64,000 nucleotides of DNA, taken from positions 683,501 to 747,500 of the forward strand of contig JACVTC010000029.1 in NCBI GenBank assembly GCA_016946835.1, in the 5' to 3' direction. The position numbers and the translations under genes are program-made. This stretch comes from Neocallimastix lanati (nom. inval.) (taxonomy: Eukaryota > Neocallimastigomycota > Neocallimastigomycetes > Neocallimastigales > Neocallimastigaceae). Shown here in pieces: positions 23,501-41,575 of the stretch. Under the pieces are notes generated by a model. That model was not told the DNA's origin. It worked only from the letters and a program-made list of their open reading frames with translations, and ran no database searches. The stretch's first letter is position 1. Each line of letters opens with the position of its first letter.

Positions 23501-26500
23501 CTATTCTGGATTAATTTTATGTATAACTGATACAAATACTAGTACAACTTCTTGTGCTTCTGCTAGTGTTACAGAGGGTTTCTATATTAATGCTAATATT
23601 GACAGTAGTACACCACTTGCTAATGTTATTATTGAATGTACAGGTACGGGTACTGTTTCTTGTTCCATTTTACCTACAGTTGCTGCCAATACCGTCTACC
23701 TCAATAATGCCTCAGATCATAAGTTAATTCAATGTGCTAGTACTGGTTGTACTGATTTTGATCCTACTGTCACCACCACAGCTTATTATGTTAATGCTGC
23801 CGTAGAAACAGATGACGACTATGAAAACTTATTAATTAAATGTGAAACTAATTGTGAAGTCGCTGATGCCAGTGAAAATGCTGTCTACATTAATGCTAAT
23901 TATGATGCTAGCGGTTCCAATACTGATACTACTAATCATTTAATTATATGTAGCAATAAAAGTTGTGCTGCATCTCCAGGTGGAGGAGCAGAGGACACCG
24001 AAGTGTATTATGTCAATGCTGGTGCTACTGCTACTGAAAAATTGAAGGATACGCTTATTGTATGTGGCGACTCTTGTGAAATTACAGACAAAAGTACTGA
24101 TGCAGCTACCAATGAATTAATCTTCATTAATAAAAATTATGGAACAGACCATGATACGGTGAACTACCTCATTAAGTGTACCAGTGCTGATGGATGTGTC
24201 GCCTTTGGAAAGACAGGTCAAGCCGCTGGGGATGTCGAATACTATGTAAATGGTGCTGGATCTACATTAAACGACTCCTTAATTAAAGTCACATTTGCAG
24301 CTCCAACACGAAGAAGACGTAGTGATGGTGCTACAGCTTTAGTTGCTACGCCTGAAATTGTTGCCAATGGAGTTGATGAACATGATATTTATATTAATGC
24401 CTCTACCGGATTATTAATTCAATGTACTAGCAGCGCATGTGAAGCCTATGACGGAAATGGAACTGCTGACGTGCCAGCCTTCTATAGAAATGCTGCCGTT
24501 GCCACTGATACTACTGCTTATGACAATAAAATAATTGAATGTAGTGATACTGTTTGTACTCCAGTGGAAGAAATTAAGGAAAATGACGTCTTTCTTAACG
24601 GTTATAGTGATACGGATACTGATAATCCTATAATTATATGTGATTCTACCAAGGCTTGTAATCCTACAGCTGCATCGGGTGAAAATGTGTATTACGTCAA
24701 TTCTGGAATATATACTGATAGTGAGAATGTAAGTTACCCATTAATTAAGTGTACTACCGCCAGTGATTGTGATGCTGAAAAAGTTAATCTCGGAACGGCC
24801 TCTAAACTTTACTATATTAATGCTAATACAGACAAAGATTCCACAAATTATCTTATTGAATGCGCTTCAGCTTCATTATGTACAGTGACAAAGAATGAAA
24901 ACGCTGTTGAAGGAACAGAACATTATGTTCATGGCGCCCCAGATACCGATAAATTAAAGAATGCAGTGATTGAATGTACTATAGAAAGTGGAGGAGCGGC
25001 AACATGTGAACTTATAGAAGAAGCTGCAGCTAATAATGTTTATATTGATACTTTAACTCCAGAAAATGTTATTCGTTGTAAAACCGAAATTGGTTGTGTC
25101 TCAGAAATAAACAATTCCTCTAATAAAAATTCGGCCTACTACATCAATGTTGATAAAAACGAAGAAAAGAGTCTTATCAAATGTACTACAGCCAATAAAT
25201 GTACTATCGTTGAAACAGTTGAAGAAAATAAGATATATTTGAATGGAAATGCCGATGTTGATTCCGCTAATCCTATCATTAAGTGTGCCAATACTAGTGG
25301 TGAAAGAAAAAGAACAGGTGTTAGTTGTGATGTTGATGCTGGTGCAACAGAGGAAAATCCAGCAGCATTCTATATTAACGCTGATACTGGGGACGATGGA
25401 GAAGATTATGATGAAGAAACAAAGACTGAAGTTATTAAATGTGTTTTAGGAGAATCTGGAGTTCTCTGTGATACCTCCTTAACGACTAAAGATGGTGATG
25501 TCTTTTTAAATGCAAATTCCGGTGAAGATAGACAAATTATTAAATGTACCACTCAAAATGGATGTGCTGAAGCCAATGCTTTTGAGGAAAATGATGCCGA
25601 TCTTATTTATTATGTTAACGCAGGTTCTACGAATACTGAAGATAAATTACAAGACACATTAATTGAATGTAATAGTTCGGAAAGTACATGTGAAATTAAA
25701 GAAGCACCAAGTGAAGGCGATATATTTATTAATGGAATTGACAAGCAACTTATTATTTGTAAAGATGCCTCTACTGGATGTGAGGCTGTTCAGAGTACGG
25801 CAACTAGCGATAAATATCAATACTTCTTGAATTCAAGTGATTTAAAACCTGAAAATACAGAAGTTCTTACAGTCGATCTTATTAAATGTTATGTAAATGA
25901 TGATGATGTTAAAATTTGTGAACCTGCAGATGGAAAAGAAAAAAACGTTTATATCAATTCATTTGATTCATCTACCGTTATTTCATGTAATGATACAGGT
26001 TGTAGTGCTACTGACTCAACCGCTGAAGAAAACAAACCTCAATTCTTTGTTAATGGAGGAGATATACCTGAAGGTGATAAACTCAAGTATGACTTGATTA
26101 AATGTTCCTTCAAAAAGAGTAGTGGTAAAAGTGACGCTGAAGGATCCATTTCCTGTGATATTACCAACGGTAAAGAAGGTGATGTCTACCTCAATGGTAA
26201 CAGTGACGACGCCGAAAAACAATTGATTATTTGTTCAGAAGAAGAAGGATGTGTAGCTACTGCCGTTACCCTTGGTGATGAAAGCCAAACTCCATCCGAA
26301 AAAGAAAATGTAAATCAATTAAGAAGAGGAACAGAGGTACAACCAGAGATACAAGTAGATGAAATAGTAGATACAACAGCAGCTGAAGAACAATCCTCAT
26401 CCTCACCTGCACCAAACTATTATCTTAATTCAGGTAATGAAGGTAAAGATAAATTTGAATATGCTCTTATTCAATGTGCAAGCGGAGATGATGCCGTAAC

Positions 26501-29500
26501 CTGTGATCTCTACAAGGCCGGTCAATATCAGGTCTATGTCAATAGCAATGATATTGATAATGCTAATGTTCCATTGATCAAGTGTTCCAAGAATGCCTGT
26601 AGTAAGACTGCCAGTGCTGCCACTGAAACTAGTAAGGAATACTATATTAACTCTGGTGATATTGACGAAACTCCAAAGAATTATGATATCATTGAATGTG
26701 CCCTAGAAGGAGATGCTGTTAAATGTACCTGTAAGGCTGAAGCTGATACCAATGACGGTGTCTATGTCAATTCGAACTACTCTGAATCCGGTGACAATAA
26801 GCAATTAATTCAATGTTCCTCTGATAATGGATGTGTTGGTATGGCCACTGTAGAAAAGGGAGTCGAATACTATGTCAATGCTGAAAGTGCCGATTTAACG
26901 AACGCTATTATTTTCTGTTCCAATAAGAAATGTGAAAAGCAAACTCCAGCTGCTGTTCCAATGTACTATATTGGTAAGGATGGTGATAATGTCGATGGTT
27001 TAATTAAATGTGTGAAATCCACTCCACCAGCAGAAAGACGTAGAAAGAGAGCTGATGAAGAAAAATGTACCCTAACTTCAGCCTTCACTTCAGAAGGTTA
27101 CTACTTGAATAGTGGTTACAACAAGTCAACCAATCAAACAATCATTTGTGATTCCACCGAAGGTTGTAGTACCGTTAAAGTCGATCTCGGTTACTATGTC
27201 AATGCCGTTAATGATGATAAGAAGATCATCAAATGTGAAAAGGAAGGAAGTGAATGTGAAGAAGAAGACAATAAAACATGTCCATTGGCTGAGAAGGCTG
27301 TTCCAGGAAACTACTGTTATGAAGATGGTCAATTGAAATTCTTCACTGCCAATAACAGTACCGCCATTACTGCCTCTAAATCTGATGATACCTATGCCTT
27401 TGCTACCATTCCAAGTAATGGATTCCCAGGGGTTAAGTCTGAAACTGGTTCATTATTCAAGATTTCTCGTTACTTCATTAATCGTTTCTACCAAAGTGGC
27501 GTCATCATGATCGATAAGAATGGTAAATTAGTCGATTCTTTAGGTGGTGATACCTCTGATATCTCACTCTATGATTGTAATGAATCTACCAAGGTCTGTA
27601 CTGAGCGTCCAGGATGCACTTCAAACACCTATATGTTTGATTCTGAAAATCGTAAAGCTGTCTTCTGTAATGACGGCAACATGGAATACGCTTCATTCAC
27701 CGGTTATGTTGTCGATGGTAATCGTGTTACCAGTGGTACTAAACATCCATACATTATCCAATGTGAAAATGGAGAGAACTGTGTCAGCCTTAAACCAAAG
27801 AGTTCCACCTATTATGAAAACAGTGGCTATGACTCCACTACGAACAGTTTAATTCAATGTAATAATAGTAATTGTATGACCGTCGCTGCTGATGTCGGTT
27901 ATTATGTCGCTCACGGTCATATTGATAACAATGGTGTCATAAAATGTACTACAGCTACTAGCTATTCCTACAGTCAAGTCAAGAATAAGGTCAAATATGT
28001 CAATGCTGGATTTGATAAGAGAAATAATGCCATCATTGAATGTAAGGGTGGTAAATGTAGTGTTGCCAAGGCTAAATCCGGTTATTATCTCACTCATACC
28101 AGCACTCTTTTGATTCAATGTACCAGTCCAACTTCTTGTGCTGAATTTACTCCAACCGTCAATTACTATGATAACGCTGATTCCTCTGAAAGTAGCAATA
28201 CCATTATTAATTGTGTCCAAAATAGTAATGTCGTCACCTGTTCTTCTGAAGCCACCAACAATGGTTTCTATATGTCTAGCTTATCGAATGTCTTAATTCG
28301 TTGTAAGGCTGGTCATAAGTGTAAGACCATTACTGTCAAGAATGGTATCTTTAGAGGTGCCCTCAAGGGTCTTACTGCTAATAAACGTTCAGATAATGCT
28401 CAAAATGTTCAAAATGTCCATGGACGTGATGATGATGACTTGGAGGAAGATGGAAAGATGGTCAATTTAAGAGATAATTCTGATGATGCCTATGGTATTA
28501 TTCGTTGCGTTGCTGGTAAATGTGCTGCTCTTTCTGCCAGTGAATTAGCTGCCATTCCAATGTGTGAATTTAACAACAACAAGTGTTACATCACCCTTGA
28601 ATATGCCATGACTAAATCTGCAACCACTTCTATTGCTGCTGGTAACATTTGTACCAATAGTGATCGTTCCGTATTCTACTTCGCCACAGATACCGTCGTT
28701 GTTAAGCCAAATGTCATTTCTGGTGTCACATCTACCTATGTCTACACCACCACTAATTCTAACTGTCTTGAAGTTAACGATTCCTACAATGACATGTACT
28801 TCACTGTCGGATCCAACATTTACACTCTTGATCAAGGTAGTGTCCTTCAATTCTACGAAACCGGTTACTACTTCCTCAATGTTGCTAAGAATACACTTGT
28901 TGGTGGTAATGAAATTGATGCCTACAATGATGAAAATGTCAAACTTTACCGCTGTAACGGAAGTAGCTGTAGCATCATCGATAAACCAGATGCCAATACT
29001 TACTATGCTGATGTCAACAAACGTATCTTGAAGTACAATGTCAATAATGATGTCTTCACTTTTGCCTATGAAAAGGATATCATCTGTATCTTTGCCAACA
29101 ACAAATGTACACCAAATGCTGATTTGAAGAACCAAGAATTCTGTATCACCTATAAGGGTGAAATTGTTCTTGCCACCACGGACATTAAGAACCGTGAAAC
29201 TGGTGAATGTTATCGTGCCGGTAACATCAATAACTACATCTACGGATACTCTCAACACCTTTACCACATGAACCAATTTGCTGCTGAAATGGTCGATCAA
29301 ACTGGTTTCTATATTATAAGTCTTTCCACCAATACTACTGTTGTCAGTAAGAACTACAAGAATAAGAATAACAATATTGTTGTCTATGGATGTAACCTTT
29401 CTTCTTGTCGTGTCTACGAACCCGATGAAGACACCTACTATTATGATGCTCAAGCGAGAAACATCTTAAGATACAAAAATGGTGTCTGGTCTTCTCCAAG

Positions 29501-30275
29501 TACCTCAGGATATGCCTACATTGTCATTGATCCAACGAACACCTATGTCTACAAGTTTGTTAAGAAGGGTGATGAAATCATCATTCAAGGAAAGGCCAAC
29601 TACGGCTACTACTACACCGTCGATAATGAAATGTATCACTGTGATCAGGAGGATGGTGAATGTAAACCAATTGATGAAACAGGCTACTACTTCACCAATG
29701 CCGGAGAAGTCTTCTCTTGTGTCCATGATTCCGAAGGATTGGAAGCCACCGAATGTGTCAAGCAAAACTGTGTCAGTGGACAATACTACTACATTGATGA
29801 TGCCTACTACCGCTGTGAAGTCAGCTCTCTTCTCGTTCCAGTCGTTTCTCGTTACTGTTCCTACGATGATAACGTCGTCGTCAACTTCCCATTGGCCCTC
29901 ACGGAGGAATTCCCAGATAAGATTAAGCAGGCAGTAGATGACATTCAAAGAAACAATAATTCTACTGCCGTGGTCACTCGTCGTGGAAAGAACTACCTTG
30001 AGGCAGTCAGTGGTATCTTCACCAACTGTACCTACAATGTTGAGGAAACCAAATCCACCTTCGATCTTGTCTGTGTGAATAACTACGTCAGAATCGATGA
30101 TGACAGTGATGAGGTGAAGATCTGTTCCGTTGATCAACTCGGCTATGTTGAGTGTATTGAGGATGAAGATAATCCAGAGAAATGTAGTATCAGTGGTGCC
30201 TTCCGTGTCTGGAAGCCCTCTCTTCTTCTTACTGCATTCCTTCTTCTCTTCACCCTTGTCATGAATGCCTTCTAA
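20513..30275 (+). CDS. Gene 1: giant secreted cysteine-repeat scaffoldin-like protein, frameshifted
   Basis: Three exons (20513-20535, 21477-21529, 21647-30275). Total coding length is 8,705 nt, one short of a multiple of three; with one base supplied the product is about 2,900 residues. Order: signal peptide (MLGWKYLR LLGLIFIVNRVVA); N-terminal Cys domain (LCYDSTNKKLY); about 45 tandem units of ~30-60 residues reading [IV]Y[YLI]N ... LI[KQ]C-x(3-5)-C; then the conserved ~1,000-residue C-terminal region from about 27230, with an FPG-containing domain, further LIQC/IIEC units, an acidic DDDDLEEDG stretch and a Tyr-rich end. The last ~20 residues (WKPSLLLTAFLLLF...) are hydrophobic and run to the stop, as in a GPI-anchor signal or tail-less membrane anchor. 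Family knowledge suggests a fungal cellulosome scaffoldin that displays dockerin enzymes; this is inferred from architecture. A one-base deletion near 23141 stops translation at 23155-23157. Basic clusters (RRRR, RKR) interrupt several Cys-Cys loops. Confidence 0.75.
20536..21476 (+). other. Gene 1 intron 1 (941 bp)
   Basis: AT-rich, ends ATATTTAG. No other feature seen. Its length is close to that of intron 1 in the two paralogs (984 and 1,211 bp). Confidence 0.65.
21477..21529 (+). CDS. Gene 1 exon 2 (53 nt), signal-peptide core
   Basis: Codes LLGLIFIVNRVVADPKT between acceptor TTTAG and donor GTAAAT. Likely cleavage is after VVA. Confidence 0.78.
21530..21646 (+). other. Gene 1 intron 2
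   Basis: 117 bp, donor GTAAAT, acceptor AAATAG, phase 1. Confidence 0.7.
21647..30275 (+). CDS. Gene 1 exon 3, main repeat-coding exon with frameshift
   Basis: Starts E-L-P-A-C after the phase-1 junction. It is open in one frame to the stop at 23155-23157; homology continues in the next frame from about 23142 to TAA at 30273-30275. Part of the exon is an internal in-frame duplication: about 498 bp separate the paired segments at 22610-22740 and 23100-23230. Codons become more C-ending towards the 3' end. Confidence 0.78.
23134..23157 (+). other. One-base deletion / frameshift in gene 1
   Basis: The upstream duplicate reads AATTCCGGGGCC at 22639-22650; here it reads AATTCGGGGCC, one C fewer at about 23141. 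The frame then hits TAA at 23155-23157, while the neighbouring frame continues the same protein for 2,369 codons. It may be a real recent lesion or a sequencing indel beside a G4 run. Confidence 0.85.
27227..30275 (+). repeat. Copy A of the conserved C-terminal module
   Basis: About 3 kb shared with 38527-41575 (copy B) and the corresponding end of gene 2 (copy C, about 57025-60072). By eye copy A differs from B at about five residues over the first ~930 (SYSYS for SCSYS, TANK for TSNK, for example), while many third codon positions differ. The last ~65 residues diverge more, although they keep the pattern Cys-x-x-x-Gly then a hydrophobic tail. The homology with gene 2 extends further upstream, to about 26640. 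Confidence 0.9.
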
Positions 30276-30394
30276 GAGGTGATATCCATAAATCTATAAA
30301 ATGAAAAACAAAAAAAAAAATTAATCACCTATGATGATATCATAAAATATAAATAAAATCATAAATAAAAAAAATAATAAATTATCGTTTAATC

Positions 30395-30412
30395 CATAGA
30401 TTCTCATCTATG
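30395..30412 (+). terminator. Perfect 7-bp hairpin about 120 bp after the gene 1 stop
   Basis: CATAGAT TCTC ATCTATG: seven-base arms, four-base loop, in the 3' flank. Another pair, AGGTGAT (about 30276-30283) and ATCACCT (about 30324-30330), lies before it. It may be a 3'-UTR element; use as a terminator is a guess. Confidence 0.25.
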
Positions 30413-32787
30413 AAGAAAAAAAAAATTATATATTAAAATAAAAAAGAATATATAATAATTAATATAATATAAAAAAAAAAATTCTTATTATAATAGGAAA
30501 CATAATTTATATTTAAAAAATATAACGTCAAGAAGAACTAAAAAATACATCATTAAACCTTTTTTTTTTTTTACTATTAATTGAAAATATATTTTCAAAA
30601 TCAACTATTTATTTTTTTTTTTATTAATTACAACAATTTATATTTACAAAAAAAAAAAAAAAGTCATTACTTTTTCATTCATATTTTAAATCAATTTTCT
30701 ATTAAAATTTTCTATAGAAAAAAAAAAAATTCAAATAGAAAAAAAAAAATATTTACTCATATATTATTTATTTTCATCATAACAATTAAATATATATAAA
30801 ATATAAAAGGAGATCTATATCATAATAACATCAATTAAAAAAAATTATGAAATTAAAATTTCAAGACATAGTAATACATTCCTAAATTCTCTTTTATATA
30901 TTTTTTTTTATTCGTAGAAGTAGAAGATGATAGAGAAAAAAAAAAAAAAAAAAGGAATACTAGTGATGAGGAGGAGATCCTTTAATTTATAAATCTATTA
31001 AAAGATTACTTTATTTATCATATTGATAAAAGTTGGTTCCTTTCTAAAGAAAGAAAAAAGCAATCATTAAAATGATCATATTTAATTTAGTAAACCAAAA
31101 TATCATTAAAAAAAAAAAAAAAAAAGCAAATAATAAAAATATTTAAAAAAAAATTCTCAAAAAAAATTAAAAGGAAAAAGAAAAAAAAAATAATTACAAA
31201 AAAAAAAAAAAAAAAAAAAAGGAAAAAGAACTTTAAAAAAAAATCTTAAAAAAAAATAAAAATAGAAAAAGAAACTTTTTCTTTTTCTTTTTTTTTATAT
31301 TTTTAGGTTTTTTTTTATTTTTTTTTAAAAAAACTTCTTTTTTTTTCTTTTTTTTTCTTTTTTTTTTCTTTTCGGTTTTCTTTTTATTATCCTTGCATAA
31401 TAAAAAGGAAAAAAAAATATAAACATTTATATTATATATTCATTCTATTTAAAAATATTTATAAATTTATAAAATTTATAGTCTACAGATTTTTTTTTTT
31501 TTTTTATATTTTATTTTATTTTTCTATTTTTACTTACCACAATTTTTCAATTCATACCTATCTCTATTAAGTAGTTACAAATAATTATAATTATTTTCAT
31601 TTTATTTTTTAATTTTTTTTTTTTTAATTACAATCTAAAAATTAATGTTCAATTATTCAATTTTATATTTTTTTTCAACGGCAACGCAATTCATTAAAAC
31701 ATTTCTACATTATAAATAATATTTTAAAAAATAAATATTTATATAAATTATTAATTCACTCATTTTATATATATAACATAATTAATTAGTTATTCATTAT
31801 TAATGAATTATTTAAAAAAAAATTATGCATATGTAAAAAAAATTATATATATATATATATATCACAAGCATCATTTACATTCTTTATAATGCAATTATAA
31901 AAAATATATACAAAAAAAAAAAAAAAAAAAAAAAATACATATATATTAATCATTTTAATTTAATAATTTTTATATATATATAAAAAAAAATAAAAAATCA
32001 TTTGTATATTTTAATAATATATTTATATATATATATATATATTTTACCATTCATGGAAGATAAAAAAAAAAAAAGAAAAATAATTATTATATACTATTGT
32101 ATATAACTAATGATACCTATAATATTTAATGCAATTAAATAATAATAATAAAAAATTTTATATAAAATAAAAAAAAAAATAAAAAATAAAAAATATATAA
32201 AAAAATATATATAAAAAAATATATATAAAAAATATATATATATTAAAAAATTTTAAATAGAAATTAAATAATAAAATTTTATATTTTAAATTTTAATAGT
32301 TTAATATTAAAATATTTTTTGTTGTTAGTATTATTCTATAATGGTTTGATTATTATTGATGATAAAGATGATGATGATGATTTATTTCAATAGGAAGATT
32401 GTTTATTAACTATCGAAGGAAAGATACGTTGAAACAAAAGGAAAGTTCTTTTTTTTTTTTTTTTTTTAACTTACCGAATACCAAAAAAACTGTATTTGTT
32501 TTTTATTAATCTATGTCAAACCTAAAATAAATTATATTTAAAGTTATAGTTAGTATTTTTTTTTTTTTTTTTGAATATATATTTAAAATCTTATTTTTTT
32601 ATTTTTTATTTTTTTTTTTTTTTTTTTTTTCTTTTTTTTTTCATTTTTTAAGGTTGAACCTCATTAATTAACTGTATTTCATATTTACTATTCATTAAAA
32701 TAGGAAGAAAAAAAAAAAAAAAGACGGAGACATCATAAAAAATGAGAGTTAAATGTAGCACAAAGTTAGGATGGTTTTAAAAGGTAT
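30413..32787. other. AT-rich intergenic DNA, no gene seen
   Basis: Poly-A and poly-T runs, and (AT)n runs at about 31845-31862 and 32026-32043. No credible reading frame. Confidence 0.55.
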
Positions 32788-37620
<4,833 letters not shown>

Positions 37621-38465
37621 TTCCATTAGAATTAAAGTTTTAAAAAAAATTTCATTAAATTCATTACTAAATTTAGTTAATTAAAAAAAAAATTTCAATT
37701 TCAAACTAATTTTAATATTAATTATTTTTTTTATTAATTAAAAAATTTTTTATAATGAAAAAAAGAAATAAAATTGAAAGTATACTTCATTACTAAATAA
37801 TTTAATAGAAAGCATTGTAAATGAACCACTAATGAAAAAAACTTTTCTCTACACCTTACCCATTTGTACTTTATAATATTTACTTTTATAATTTTTAAAG
37901 AGATAATTTAAATGAAAGTTTTGATTTAATTTTAATTTACAAAAAAAAAACAATTTCTATTTTCAATTTCAATTACTCTTTTAATTTAAATTATTTTTTC
38001 TTAAAAAATATAATATTGATTTTCTTTGAGAAATCATAAATTGTAACTTTATTAGGACAAAAAAAATAGACGAAAATGGACCAATAATTATTTCTTTAAG
38101 ACCTATTCTTTAAGAGTTCAACTATTTATCATACTTTATAAATTTTTATTCAAATTATTTTAATTTTTTCATTAATTAATGGTAATATAACCTATAATGG
38201 ATTCACCGATAATTTTTTCGTTTTTTATTTTACCTTTTCTCTTCCCCATCAAAGTGTAAATCTAATCTTCTTTTAAAAATGTATCAAGAATAAAAATTTA
38301 TTTTGATATCTTCCTATATATACCAGCTATTAAGACGATGACATAAATTTCATAAAAACATACAAATATCTAAAGAAAAAGGATAAAATACAAGAAATAA
38401 TAAAATAATAAAAAATTTATATTTAAAGTATCTCTTTATATACCCATAAAATATATAAAAAAAAT
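37621..38465. other. AT-rich DNA upstream of the truncated copy, no gene seen
   Basis: No signal-peptide exon, N-terminal Cys domain or 23-nt start exon was found here, which supports calling copy B truncated. Confidence 0.5.
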
Positions 38466-38520
38466 TTTTTTTATAAATAAAAAAACATTTTTTAAAAATG
38501 TTTTTTTATTTATAAAAAAA
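38466..38520. repeat. Perfect 55-bp palindrome at the edge of copy B
   Basis: Arms 38466-38492 and 38494-38520 are fully complementary over 27 bp, with one central base (38493). The core is ACATTTTT/AAAAATGT. Homology to genes 1 and 2 starts only about seven bases after the right arm. Confidence 0.9.
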
Positions 38521-38526
38521 CATTTT

Positions 38527-41500
38527 TATCAAATGTGAAAAGGAAGGAAGTGAATGTGAAGAAGAAGACACTAAATCATGTCCATTGGCTGAGAAGGCTG
38601 TTCCAGGAAACTACTGTTATGAAGATGGTCAATTGAAATTCTTCACTGCCAATAACAGTACCGCCATTACTGCCTCTAAATCTGATGATACTTACGCTTT
38701 TGCTACCATTCCAAGTAACGGATTCCCAGGGGTAAAGTCTGAAACTGGTTCATTATTCAAGATTTCTCGTTACTTCATTAATCGCTTCTACCAAAGTGGC
38801 GTCATCATGATCGATAAGAATGGTAAATTAGTCGATTCTTTAGGTGGTGATACCTCTGATATTTCACTTTATGATTGTAATGAATCTACCAAGGTCTGTA
38901 CTGAGCGTCCAGGATGCACTTCAAATACCTATATGTTTGATTCTGAAAATCGCAAGGCTGTCTTCTGTAATGACGGCAACATGGAATACGCTTCATTCAC
39001 AGGTTATGTTGTCGATGGTAATCGTGTCACCAGTGGTACTAAACATCCATACATTATCCAATGTGAAAATGGAGAGAACTGTGTCAGCCTCAAACCAAAG
39101 AGTTCCACTTATTATGAAAACAGTGGCTATGACTCAACTACGAACAGTTTAATTCAATGTAATAATAGTAATTGTATGACCGTCGCTGCTGATGTCGGTT
39201 ATTATGTTGCTCATGGTCATATTGATAACAATGGTGTCATAAAATGTACTACGGCTACAAGCTGTTCCTACAGTCAAGTCAAGAATAAGGTCAAATATGT
39301 CAATGCTGGATTTGATAAGAGAAATAATGCCATTATTGAATGTAAGGGTGGTAAATGTAGTGTTGCCAAGGCTAAATCCGGATATTATCTCACTCATACT
39401 AGTACTCTTTTGATTCAATGTACCAGTCCAACTTCTTGTGCAGAATTTACTCCAACTGTCAATTACTATGATAACGCTGATTCCTCTGAAAGTAGCAATA
39501 CCATTATTAATTGTGTCCAAAACAGTAATGTCGTCACTTGTTCTTCTGAAGCCACCAACAATGGTTTCTATATGTCTAGCTTATCGAATGTCTTAATTCG
39601 TTGTAAGGCTGGTCATAAGTGTAAGACCATTACTGTAAAGAATGGTATCTTTAGAGGTGCCCTCAAGGGTCTCACTTCTAATAAACGTTCAGATAATGCT
39701 CAAAACGTTCAAAATGTCCATGGACGTGATGATGATGACTTGGAAGAAGATGGAAAGATGGTCAATTTAAGAGATAATTCTGATGATGCCTATGGTATTA
39801 TTCGTTGTGTTGCTGGTAAATGTGCTGCTCTTTCTGCCAGTGAATTAGCTGCCATTCCAATGTGTGAATTTAACAATAACAAGTGTTATATTACTCTTGA
39901 ATATGCCATGACTAAATCTGCAACTACTTCTATTGCTGCTGGTAATATTTGTACTAACAGTGATCGTTCCGTCTTCTACTTCGCTACCGATACCGTCGTT
40001 GTCAAGCCAAATGTCATTTCTGGTGTCACTTCCACCTATGTCTACACAACCACCAACTCTAACTGTCTTGAAGTCAATGATTCCTACAATGATATGTACT
40101 TCACTGTCGGATCCAACATTTACACTCTTGATCAAGGTAGTGTCCTTCAATTCTATGAAACGGGTTACTACTTCCTCAATGTTGCTAAGAATACACTTGT
40201 TGGTGGTAATGAAATTGATGCCTACAACGATGAAAATGTCAAACTCTACCGCTGTAACGGAAGTAGCTGTAGTATCATCGATAAACCAGATGCCAATACT
40301 TACTATGCTGATGTCAACAAACGTATCTTGAAGTACAATGTCAATAATGATGTCTTCACCTTTGCCTATGAAAAGGATATCATCTGTATCTTTGCCAATA
40401 ATAAGTGTACACCAAATGCTGATTTGAAGAACCAAGAATTCTGTATCACCTACAAGGGTGAAATTGTTCTTGCCACCACGGACATTAAGAACCGTGAAAC
40501 TGGTGAATGTTATCGTGCCGGTAACATCAATAACTACATCTACGGATATTCTCAACACCTCTACCACATGAACCAATTTGCTGCTGAAATGGTCGATCAA
40601 ACTGGTTTCTATATTATCAGTCTCTCCACCAACACCACCGTCGTCAGTAAGAACTACAAGAATAAGAATAACAGTATTGTTGTCTATGGATGTAACCTAT
40701 CTTCTTGTCGTGTCTACGAACCCAATGAAGACACATACTACTATGATGCTCAAGCCAGAAACATCCTAAGATACAAAAATGGTGTCTGGTCTTCTCCAAG
40801 TACCTCAGGATATGCCTACATTGCCATTGATCCAACGAACACCTATGTCTACAAGTTTGTTAAGAAGGGTGATGAAATCATCATTCAAGGAAAGGCCAAC
40901 TACGGATACTACTACACCGTCGATAATGAAATGTACCACTGTGATCAAGAAGATGGAGAATGTAAACCAATTGATGAAACAGGCTACTACTTCACCAATG
41001 CCGGAGAAGTCTTCTCTTGTGTCCATGATTCCGAAGGATTGGAAGCCACCGAGTGCGTCAAACAAAACTGTGTCAGTGGACAATACTACTACATTGATGA
41101 TGCCTACTACCGCTGTGAAGTCAGTTCTCTTCTTGTTCCAGTGGTTTCTCGTTACTGTTCCTACGATGATAACGTCGTTGTCAACTTCCCATTGGCCCTC
41201 ACAGAAGAATTCCCAGATAAGATTAAACAAGCAGTTGATGACATTCAAAGAAATAACAATTCCACTGCCGTTGTCACTCGTCGTGGAAAAAACTACCTTG
41301 AAGCCGTCAGTGGTATCTTCACCAACTGTACCTACAATGTCGAAGAAACTAAATCCACTTTCGATCTCGTCTGTGTCAATAACTATGTCAAAGTTGATGA
41401 AGAAACCGATGAGATGAAGATTTGTAACGTCGACCAACTTGGCTATGTTGAGTGTATTGAGGATGAAGAAAATCCAGAAAAGTGTACCGTTAGTGGAGCT

Positions 41501-41575
41501 AACGCTTTATTAAAGCCATCCATCATACTTCTTGCTATTGGAATGGTACTTTCTGTTCTTTTCAGCTCGTTCTAA
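38527..41575 (+). pseudogene. 5'-truncated third copy (copy B) of the scaffoldin-like C-terminal module
   Basis: Open frame of about 1,015 codons ending TAA at 41573-41575, starting at IKCEKEGSECEEED, i.e. in the middle of a repeat. An in-frame TAA lies just upstream (38513-38515) and the first in-frame ATG is about 75 codons in (GVIMIDK). There is no signal peptide, no N-terminal repeats and no splice acceptor next to the breakpoint. The C-terminus ends in its own hydrophobic anchor (LLKPSIILLAIGMVLSVLF). Differences from copies A and C are nearly all synonymous. It could be a truncated pseudogene, a donor for gene conversion, or the end of a gene whose 5' part is missing through rearrangement or misassembly. 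Confidence 0.75.

Noticed and set aside
28545-29453. 302-codon minus-strand frame opposite gene 1 (and its equivalents opposite copies B and C)
   Set aside because: Antisense shadow of a conserved coding region: it recurs at the same place in all three copies, and its Val/Ile/Asp/Thr richness follows from the sense codons.
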